A stretch of 6,182 nt of DNA from Candidatus Kaiserbacteria bacterium (GTDB lineage Bacteria > Patescibacteriota > Minisyncoccia > Phycocordibacterales > Phycocordibacteraceae). The translations under genes and the position numbers were made by a program. This document shows positions 1 to 5,320 of the stretch, one piece after another; positions within the stretch are counted from its first letter, which is position 1, and every line of letters starts with the position of its first letter. The stretch is from the NCBI GenBank assembly GCA_003230945.1, contig QIHK01000059.1, positions 1 to 6,182 on the forward strand, in the 5' to 3' direction. The notes beneath the pieces are model-generated. The model was given only the letters and a program-made list of their open reading frames with translations, was not told where the DNA came from and ran no database searches.

Positions 1-866
1 CTATTTTGAAATTGGGCCATTTGAGTTTGAAGCGTTGATTGATATCCGAACTCAGATGGAATCTCTTCAAGAAGTGTTGAGAGTTCACTTCCTGCCTGAA
101 CAAAACGGAAAATATTATCTGCAAAGAAGAGTACATCTGTGTCCTCTTCATCTCGAAAATATTCGGCAAGGGTCACTGCAGAAGCCCCTACTCTAAAGCG
201 AATAGCTGCATTCTCATTAATATGGGCACTGATAAGTACTGTTCGCGCGAGTGCGTTTGTTTCTTTAAGAGATTCCCAAAGTTCATATTCTTCTCGTATA
301 CGTTCACCAATACCTGCGAAAATAGTGATATGCGGGCGTGTCGCATTCATATTTCGAATGATTTCAGTCATGAGTGCAGTCTTACCAACTCCAGCCCCAC
401 CAACAAGTGCAAGGCGTCCACCTTCGACGAGAGGAGCAAAGAAATCAATAATCTTAATGCCGGTCTCAACAAGTCCCCGTTGTGGCGTCGGATTTAACGT
501 TGCCGAACGTGCAATTTTATTAATTGGGCGTGTCTCATTATATTCAATTGCTTTACCTCCATCGACTGGTTCTCCATAGAGATTCATTGCACGACCAAGC
601 ACTGCCTTCCCTACTGGAACAGAAAGAGTTGTTCCACTGCTCACGATGCGCATATTACGATATAAATCCTCATTAGAAGAAAAAAGTAAGCAAAAAAGCA
701 TGTCTCGCCCGTAATAGGAATGTACTTCTAACTGAACACTCTGAGAATCTTCTGCAGAAAGCAATTCCTGAAGCCTAGGACGATAGGTACTTTCACAATG
801 CACGATGACAATTTGTCCGCGTACTCCATATATCCTCCCTACGAATTGTTTTGTTATTTTTTCCAT
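1..866 (-). CDS. atpD: F1 ATPase subunit beta (catalytic), 3'-truncated by window edge
   Basis: This is the catalytic subunit of the F1 head, which hydrolyses or synthesises ATP at the alpha/beta interfaces on the cytoplasmic face. The first 288 residues are visible, and the frame is open to the left edge. The start is ATG at 866 (M-E-K-I-T-K-Q-F-V-G), which overlaps the end of the gamma gene by 13 nt. Visible parts are the N-terminal beta-barrel (about 5-85), the P-loop GGAGVGKT at 156-163, the catalytic Glu188 in GIGER (185-189), the Walker B Asp250 in LFFADNIFRF, and the downstream QAGSE and IPSEFGYQ motifs (257-275). All key catalytic residues seen so far are present. The usual MNEPPGAR segment is changed to INENAAIR (216-223), keeping the Glu and Arg but losing both Pro. 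The C-terminal domain with the DELSEED region lies outside the window, and so would any epsilon gene. The identity is secure. Whether it works as a synthase or only as a hydrolase cannot be read from this subunit. Confidence 0.96.
   Translation of the reverse strand, partial: MEKITKQFVGRIYGVRGQIVIVHCESTYRPRLQELLSAEDSQSVQLEVHSYYGRDMLFCLLFSSNEDLYRNMRIVSSGTTLSVPVGKAVLGRAMNLYGEPVDGGKAIEYNETRPINKIARSATLNPTPQRGLVETGIKIIDFFAPLVEGGRLALVGGAGVGKTALMTEIIRNMNATRPHITIFAGIGERIREEYELWESLKETNALARTVLISAHINENAAIRFRVGASAVTLAEYFRDEEDTDVLFFADNIFRFVQAGSELSTLLEEIPSEFGYQSTLQTQMAQFQN
854..866 (-). promoter_or_regulatory. gamma/beta 13-nt gene overlap
   Basis: The beta ATG (866) lies within the final W-K-K codons of gamma, whose TAA is at 856-854. 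The sequence upstream of the ATG has no Shine-Dalgarno, so beta translation is probably coupled to gamma. Confidence 0.72.
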
Positions 867-1702
867 TTTGAAATTGCTGAGAATGATTCCAATAATCGTG
901 CATCATTAAAAGTTTTAATCTCTTGCGAAATTACTTGACGTACTTTCACAATCGATTTGTCTGCACGATCCTGCGCGCGATTCATTGAAAAGAGTCGGGA
1001 AGCTGTTCGAGCAAGTTCAGATTCGAGCATTACCCGTTGGAAAATAATGTGCCGAACTCGAGTCTCAAAAAAACGAAGTATTTTTGGTAGTTCTGGCTCA
1101 AAGATATAATCAATCTCCTTATTAGTATTTTTTGTTTCTTTAATAGCTGGTGCATACGCAATATCAAGTATTGCTACTTCCTGTGTAAATACATTTATGT
1201 ATGATGGGTAGAAGACTTGCACTTCACCATACGGTCTAACATTCTCTAGAAGACGCTTCATCTCATCATTGGTCGGCTCATCATTTTCGAATGAGAAGAA
1301 GGCAACATTTTTCGCGAGTTCAGGATTATTCTCAAGAAATGTCTTCCCTGTTTTACCAATAACAATATAATCAACTTTTGTATTACGTTGTATTGCCTCA
1401 ACGAAAGCCCTCATGACTTCTATATTTACTGCTCCATAGAAACGCGCATTTGAAGTAAAGGCGATAGCAACACTATGGACAACAGTAGGAGCTTGTTTCG
1501 GTAATTCTCCACGTCTACGTGCTGTATTTTTAATAGACTGATACAGGTTACTTATCTCTTCATAGAAAATAGTATTCTTCTCAAAAGCATCACGTAAACG
1601 TCCAGTCTTCTCAGCACTGATGTCAAAGAGCGCTGAAGTAATCAATCGAATAGTTTCGAGATCTTCAAGCTCATATTGTCGTGATCCTACTGAACTTTGC
1701 AT
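854..1702 (-). CDS. atpG: F1 ATPase subunit gamma (central rotor shaft), divergent
   Basis: This is the central stalk that rotates inside the alpha3-beta3 head and couples it to the membrane rotor. At 282 residues it is of normal family length. The typical architecture is recognisable: an N-terminal helix (about 10-65), a Rossmann-like domain with FTSNARFYGAVN (82-93) at the place of the family's GLCGGLN segment and VIGKTGKTFL (114-123) at the place of VIGRKGRDF, and a C-terminal helix (about 205-275). In that helix, ELARTASRLFSMNRAQDRAD (229-248) corresponds to the family's E-x-x-ARMxAMxxAxxNA stretch, followed by VRQVISQEI (254-262). The family-typical N-terminal motif (ITKAMxMVAxxK) is poorly conserved, reading LITSALFDISAEK at 20-32. 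ATG at 1702 is the first in-frame start and overlaps the alpha stop by 16 nt. There is no Shine-Dalgarno, so translation is probably coupled to alpha. Assignment is by internal motifs plus position between alpha and beta. Confidence 0.9.
   Translation of the reverse strand: MQSSVGSRQYELEDLETIRLITSALFDISAEKTGRLRDAFEKNTIFYEEISNLYQSIKNTARRRGELPKQAPTVVHSVAIAFTSNARFYGAVNIEVMRAFVEAIQRNTKVDYIVIGKTGKTFLENNPELAKNVAFFSFENDEPTNDEMKRLLENVRPYGEVQVFYPSYINVFTQEVAILDIAYAPAIKETKNTNKEIDYIFEPELPKILRFFETRVRHIIFQRVMLESELARTASRLFSMNRAQDRADKSIVKVRQVISQEIKTFNDARLLESFSAISKWKK
1687..1702 (-). promoter_or_regulatory. alpha/gamma 16-nt gene overlap
   Basis: The gamma ATG (1702) lies inside the last codons of alpha, which ends with TAG at 1689-1687. 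There is no Shine-Dalgarno upstream, which suggests coupled translation of the two F1 subunits. Confidence 0.75.
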
Positions 1703-3159
1703 AGGTTTTGAATATAAAGCATATTTTCTTCTAGCTTATTTAAGAAAGAATCAAGCGACACTGTTCCGCGCCTTGCGCTTGCCAGTATCGGTTCTAATTC
1801 TTTATGTTTTGGAATTTCGTCAAGAAGTATATCTCGATTAAGGCGTGCAAATCCGGTTTTTTTACCTTTCAAAAGGGAAGTAAAAATTAGAGAGAGAAGA
1901 AAAATCTGTAATTCAATCGGAATAATACGTGATGAATCTTGGTTAAGAAAAGTTTGCATAGACTCTCCTTGGGTAAGGATAAAACGAGTCTTTTCCGACA
2001 ATTGCATACCAAACTGACTAAACCGACGTTGACGCTCGTATTCACCAATAAGTGCGAGTGCACGTATAGAAAGTTGCTTCGCTAAATTTGTTTGTGCTTT
2101 GCGTCCTACGCGTGTTACAGACTGTTCTGGTACAAGTGCTGGGAAATAACCTTCTGAGTGAAGAAGCGGCGAAAAGAAAAAATGTCCGTCAGTTGCTGAT
2201 ACTAAATTCGTAGAGACAAGATTCGAAAGGTCCTCAATATTTGTCTCAAGCACGGGAAGAATAGTGATACTTCCATCACCAAGTGTTCTATTGAAACGTC
2301 CACCACGCTCCAGTAAACGTGCCTGCTGATAGAACATATCACCAGGATAGGATTCACGACCCGGTACTTCGCCGGAAAGAAGTGCAATCTCACGAAGATA
2401 TTTCGCATGGCTACCAAGATCATCAAGCACTACCAAAACATCTTTCCCTTCCCACGAAAAGAACTCTGCAAGCTCAAGCGCAACTATAGGAGCAATGTAG
2501 ACCTCAGGTGCCGTATCATCGGAAAAAGCAACAATGACAATGGTTTTTTTATTTCCCCGTTCACTAAAGAGTCGGGCCACAGCTTCTTCTATATAAGCGC
2601 GCGGACGGCCAATAAAAGCATATATACATACCACGTCAGTATTTTTTTGGTGTGCAAATACCTCTTCTAGAAAGACAGTCTTCCCACTCGAGATAGGACC
2701 TACAACCAGCTGACGCTGACCCTTTGCAATTGGAAGTAGAATATCAACCGATGGCATACCAGTTATAAGTTGATCAAGCATCGGCGCGCGGGCACTAATT
2801 GTTGGTGCTTCACCCTCCATACGTAATGGTGAATTCGGTTTCAAGAATTCGCCAAGTCCATCGGCCTGTTCACCAAGAACATTTATAGCCCGCCCGAAAA
2901 GATGATCCCCAAACGAGAATTGCACGCCGTCTGGAGAAATAATAAACCTATCTCCAGCTTTCGGATTAACTCGATCTAAAAGGAGAGCTTGCACACTCTC
3001 TTGTTTAAGTGCTGTTACGATTGCACGGTGCCCTTTCGAATTAACAATAATAGTATTAATTCGAACCGAAGGGAGACCTTCGAGCGTAATGAGATATCCC
3101 TTTGCTTCAGTAATGAAGCCAACCTCTCCTTCCATAGTGTTATGTTCGTGAATTTGCAT
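1687..3159 (-). CDS. atpA: F1 ATPase subunit alpha, lacking the usual N-terminal stator-binding segment
   Basis: This is the non-catalytic nucleotide-binding subunit of the F1 hexamer, 490 residues long (about 500-515 is usual). Visible motifs are the N-terminal barrel starting at EGEVGFI (10-16), SVDILLPIAKGQRQLVVG (137-154), the P-loop GPISSGKT at 154-161, Walker B-like VLDDLGSHA (244-252), PGRESYPGDMFYQQARLLER (266-285), STNLVSATDGHFFF (316-329) and the arginine finger Arg350 in SVTRVGRKAQT. It is clearly alpha rather than beta because it has the DDL..HA, PGRE.YPGD and SxTRVG motifs. Only about 10 residues precede the barrel, where about 28 is normal, so the helix that binds delta/OSCP is missing or very short. 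The P-loop departs from the alpha signature GDRQTGKT but still fits GxxxxGKT. An in-frame ATG at 3135 (residue 9) is a possible alternative start and would shorten the tail further. The gap from the delta stop is 6 bp. Confidence 0.96.
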   Translation of the reverse strand: MQIHEHNTMEGEVGFITEAKGYLITLEGLPSVRINTIIVNSKGHRAIVTALKQESVQALLLDRVNPKAGDRFIISPDGVQFSFGDHLFGRAINVLGEQADGLGEFLKPNSPLRMEGEAPTISARAPMLDQLITGMPSVDILLPIAKGQRQLVVGPISSGKTVFLEEVFAHQKNTDVVCIYAFIGRPRAYIEEAVARLFSERGNKKTIVIVAFSDDTAPEVYIAPIVALELAEFFSWEGKDVLVVLDDLGSHAKYLREIALLSGEVPGRESYPGDMFYQQARLLERGGRFNRTLGDGSITILPVLETNIEDLSNLVSTNLVSATDGHFFFSPLLHSEGYFPALVPEQSVTRVGRKAQTNLAKQLSIRALALIGEYERQRRFSQFGMQLSEKTRFILTQGESMQTFLNQDSSRIIPIELQIFLLSLIFTSLLKGKKTGFARLNRDILLDEIPKHKELEPILASARRGTVSLDSFLNKLEENMLYIQNLCKVQ

Positions 3160-3165
3160 GATGCA

Positions 3166-3699
3166 TTATGTTTGGTTCTTGACCGTCGTACGCTTTAACA
3201 GAAGTTCATGTACGGCACTAGCATGTTCAGTTAAATAGTGGTTTAAACTGAAATCATGCAAAATGTTATTCCACATAATTTGGCATCCAATTGCGATAGA
3301 TGACTCAACATCTATTTCAATCATGGCTTCAACATCAACGTTTTTTCGCACCCACACACCAATGGCTTCTATGTCAGCATGCGAGAGAGAAACTGGTACG
3401 GTAAGTGCAATAGTTTTTGAATGTTTAATCTCTTCAGTAAACTTCTTCAGTACGTCATAAAAAGAATTTCTAGAAAAACTTTTTAAAAAAGTCTCTGGAA
3501 GCGTGCGTAGAAAATTTATGTCAGTTTCTTTTTTATCACTGTCTTTCGCAAATGTATCAATAGTCTCCTTTCCGGGACTCTCTTGATTCTTTTTGAAGAA
3601 GGTATACTCAAGAAATTCTTTTAGAAGACTCATCCGATATGCAAAATCAGATTGGCTATAGGTATGTTCAGTGAATGTTTTAAGCAAAGTATTCATCAT
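3166..3699 (-). CDS. atpH: ATP synthase subunit delta/OSCP-like stator protein
   Basis: This is the peripheral-stalk protein that joins subunit b to the top of the F1 head. At 177 residues it matches the family length (about 175-185), but the sequence is divergent. The best support is the C-terminal part: ALTVPVSLSHADIEAIGVWV (98-117) followed by EIDVESSIAIGCQIMWNNILHDFSL (128-152), which corresponds to the family's D-P-S-L-I-G-G-x-x-x-x-x-G-x-x-x-x-D-x-S pattern. The N-terminal region (1-38), which normally forms a helical bundle gripping the alpha N-terminus, is followed by a Lys/Glu/Asp-rich, probably flexible segment (37-60). Position between b and alpha is the canonical place for delta. 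Tandem ATG codons at 3699 and 3696 both overlap the stop of the b gene (ATGATGA), so the exact start is ambiguous by one codon. There is no Shine-Dalgarno, so translation by reinitiation is likely. Confidence 0.82.
   Translation of the reverse strand: MMNTLLKTFTEHTYSQSDFAYRMSLLKEFLEYTFFKKNQESPGKETIDTFAKDSDKKETDINFLRTLPETFLKSFSRNSFYDVLKKFTEEIKHSKTIALTVPVSLSHADIEAIGVWVRKNVDVEAMIEIDVESSIAIGCQIMWNNILHDFSLNHYLTEHASAVHELLLKRTTVKNQT
3694..3699 (-). promoter_or_regulatory. b/delta stop-start overlap (ATGATGA)
   Basis: The TGA stop of the b gene (3698-3696) is embedded in two tandem ATG codons of the delta gene (3699 and 3696). No Shine-Dalgarno precedes them, so termination-reinitiation is the likely way delta is translated. 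Confidence 0.75.
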
Positions 3700-4457
3700 G
3701 ATGAAGTGCTAAAAATACCCTCTTTCTTCGCCTCTGCGAGTGATTTCAGAATGAGGTCACGATGTTCACCAAACGAAAGTGATTTATTGAGCGCAATACG
3801 GACAGTATCTTCAACTAAACCAACAATTTCCTTATTAAGAAGAGTCAGGCGCTCCTGACGATATACTCGTACTGCTTGGCGTGCTGATTCGATCTCCTTC
3901 GTTAAATCTTCTTCAATTTTATGTTTTGTCTCATTCATAAGTTCCTTGTAGTCATTATGAACATCAGCGGCAACTTTGGTGAGTTCCTGTTTGATAAGAC
4001 CTGCTTCATCAGTAAGAATCTTCTCAGCTACCGCAGATTGTTTTTTGAACTCGATTACAATCTCTTCTGAGAGATTCGCTATAGTGCTCGTCTGCTTATT
4101 GAGGAGTGCCTTTGCATGTGTCGTGATATCTTCGACGTGCTTCACCTGTTGTGCTCGAAATTGTTCATCTTCCGTTTTACGGTCTGCATAAATCTTTTCT
4201 ACCTCAGCTTGGGCATTTGTGCGCATCTTCCCACTTTCTTCGCGTGCATCGACTAGAATATGTTCTGCCTTCTCTTCAGCTTCCTTAACAATTTTGTCGT
4301 AAATAGGTGTTGAGAGATACCGTAAACGAGTTCCAAACTGAGCAACAACCACAACAAGTACTAGAATTGCAGTAAGCACTAGTATAAGCACCAAAATAAG
4401 AATCGCCGGCAGTGAGGCAGAAAGAAGTGTTGACCAGAATGACTGTAAATTGTTCAT
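3696..4457 (-). CDS. atpF: ATP synthase subunit b-like peripheral stalk, unusually long
   Basis: This is the membrane-anchored stator stalk that holds the F1 head against rotation. It has 253 residues, about 90-100 more than the usual 155-165. A single N-terminal hydrophobic span (about 11-39, very rich in Leu, Val and Ile) is followed by a nearly continuous charged helix or coiled coil from about 50 to 215, with many Glu, Lys and Ala and little Pro or Gly. The C-terminus (208-247: NKEIVGLVEDTVRIALNKSL, then EHRDLILKSLAEAKK) matches the family's delta-binding end. I chose ATG at 4457. The open frame extends upstream to a TTG at 4514, but that would overlap the preceding gene by 32 nt and add a non-typical polar N-terminus. 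From 4457 there is a 25-bp A/T-rich leader after the upstream TGA. Only one b gene is seen, so a homodimer is likely. Its stop overlaps the delta start. Confidence 0.88.
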   Translation of the reverse strand: MNNLQSFWSTLLSASLPAILILVLILVLTAILVLVVVVAQFGTRLRYLSTPIYDKIVKEAEEKAEHILVDAREESGKMRTNAQAEVEKIYADRKTEDEQFRAQQVKHVEDITTHAKALLNKQTSTIANLSEEIVIEFKKQSAVAEKILTDEAGLIKQELTKVAADVHNDYKELMNETKHKIEEDLTKEIESARQAVRVYRQERLTLLNKEIVGLVEDTVRIALNKSLSFGEHRDLILKSLAEAKKEGIFSTSS

Positions 4458-4482
4458 ATATATTTTGTTAAATAAATAATTC

Positions 4483-5316
4483 TCATATTGGTAAGAAAAG
4501 AACGGCAAACCCAATAAATAATCCAGCTGCGCTCACTAGAACAATGAGTATAGTATTAAGCACTACCATGGATTGAATAGAAGATTTCGCAAGTGGATTA
4601 CGACCAACAGAAAGAACACTGTCTTTCAAACTGGCACCAAAATTTCTGAAAGCGATGGTAATAGTACCGATAGTTATGACTGCTGCTAAAAGATACTTTA
4701 ATATTTTTGAAGTAATAGATGAAATATCTGTTACTGAATTCACCACTGAAAAGACTGGAGAAGATGAAGCTGTAGAGGTAAGTACTTTTGGACCGATACT
4801 AATTAAGACACGAATAGAACCTTCATATACTGATGTCTTAGCAGTTGTTGATGTTGTTGAAGCACCAAGAAATGAATCAAGTGCAGTCCCAAGAACGAAC
4901 GATTTATTTGTTGTAACTTTTTGTCCTTTACCAGGAATACTGGATGTAGTGATATAGTCTCCAGCACGGATGGGGCCATTTATAGTCGTAACATTCACAA
5001 GAGCTTCCCCAGTCTCAACTAATGGTATACCCCCATCATTTTTACGAAGTACTACAACAGGATTTTTTACTACAACGCCAAACAAATTCGGATCATTCAC
5101 AAGATGTGACAAATGAAATGTTTGTGTATTTTTATCAAAGGAAATAAGGTCACCGGATATTGGTGTATTCCCAGAAATTATATATGTCTTTGCAATAGCG
5201 CTCATGTTGATTTGTGCATGTGCGGTAAGTGGTTTGCTTATCATAAAACTAGAAATGGCAAGAAATACCAAAGTTGCAATACTGATTCTGCTAGATACCT
5301 GAATAAACCATTCCAT
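4483..5316 (-). CDS. Exported-domain fusion to an Fo subunit c-like membrane hairpin lacking the ion-binding carboxylate
   Basis: The protein has 277 residues in three parts. First is a signal peptide: Arg10, a hydrophobic core at about 11-26, and an AHA|Q cleavage site at 32-35. Second is an exported beta-rich domain (about 36-175) containing SGDLISF (54-60), GVVVKNPVVVL (80-90), NGPIRAGDYITTSSIPGKGQ (113-132) and EGSIRVLI (165-172). This resembles, from memory, a domain found in Parcubacteria surface proteins and phage tail-fibre-like proteins. Third, after a Ser/Thr-rich linker (about 176-200), are two C-terminal helices (about 204-225 and 249-276) joined by a polar loop with GRNP at 238-241. 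The loop, the Gly at 227 and the gene order (directly before b) match Fo subunit c. The residue 18 after the loop Pro, normally Asp or Glu, is Val259, and neither helix has an acidic residue. Helix 1 also lacks the GxGxG repeat and carries Arg224. The start at 5316 is 1 bp after the upstream stop. The c-like assignment is probable, not certain. Confidence 0.72.
   Translation of the reverse strand: MEWFIQVSSRISIATLVFLAISSFMISKPLTAHAQINMSAIAKTYIISGNTPISGDLISFDKNTQTFHLSHLVNDPNLFGVVVKNPVVVLRKNDGGIPLVETGEALVNVTTINGPIRAGDYITTSSIPGKGQKVTTNKSFVLGTALDSFLGASTTSTTAKTSVYEGSIRVLISIGPKVLTSTASSSPVFSVVNSVTDISSITSKILKYLLAAVITIGTITIAFRNFGASLKDSVLSVGRNPLAKSSIQSMVVLNTILIVLVSAAGLFIGFAVLFLPI
4486..4707 (-). other. 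Subunit c-like two-helix hairpin (domain within the 5316-4483 gene)
   Basis: This covers residues 204-277 of the fusion protein. Aligning the loop RNP with RQP of textbook c subunits places helix 1, the loop and helix 2 without gaps, and the Gly 12 residues before the loop Arg/Asn pair also lines up. Polar residues Asn254 and Thr255 lie in helix 2, while the carboxylate position is Val259 (codon 4542-4540). The alignment was made by eye from memory of the E. coli and Bacillus sequences. Confidence 0.68.
5215..5316 (-). other. Signal peptide of the c-like fusion protein
   Basis: Residues 1-34 show a short n-region ending in Arg10, a hydrophobic h-region of about 16 residues (ISIATLVFLAISSFMI) and a c-region ending in T-A-H-A before Gln35, a good signal peptidase I site (A-x-A). 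An uncleaved N-terminal anchor is the alternative. Either way the following domain would lie outside the membrane. Confidence 0.75.
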
Positions 5317-5320
5317 ATCA
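5314..5320 (-). promoter_or_regulatory. 1-bp stop-start junction (TGATATG) between the first gene and the c-like fusion gene
   Basis: The TGA stop (5320-5318) is followed after one base by the ATG at 5316. This tight spacing links the unknown upstream protein to the ATPase operon as a co-translated partner, not a chance neighbour. Confidence 0.7.

Noticed and set aside
139..579. Plus-strand open frame of 146 codons
   Set aside because: It lies antisense to the well-supported beta gene. Its Ser/Arg-rich translation is a typical shadow of the conserved minus-strand sequence.
3140..3166. ATG overlapping the delta stop (TAATG at 3166) as an alpha start or a small leader peptide
   Set aside because: It is out of frame with alpha and reaches TAA after eight codons. 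The alpha frame starts at 3159. A leader function cannot be supported from sequence alone.
3155..3166. Short ATGCAT palindrome and GCAT repeats in the delta/alpha gap as an operator
   Set aside because: It is too short and lies in coding or start-codon context. No matching copy is seen elsewhere in the window.
3976..4191. Cys-rich plus-strand open frame opposite the b gene
   Set aside because: It is the complement of the coiled-coil codons. It has no start context, no family resemblance and no gap in the minus-strand operon to accommodate it.
4458..4514. Upstream TTG start extending the b gene by 19 residues
   Set aside because: It would overlap the preceding gene by 32 nt and add a polar, non-family N-terminus. 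ATG at 4457 follows the upstream stop and gives a typical b N-terminus directly before the membrane span.
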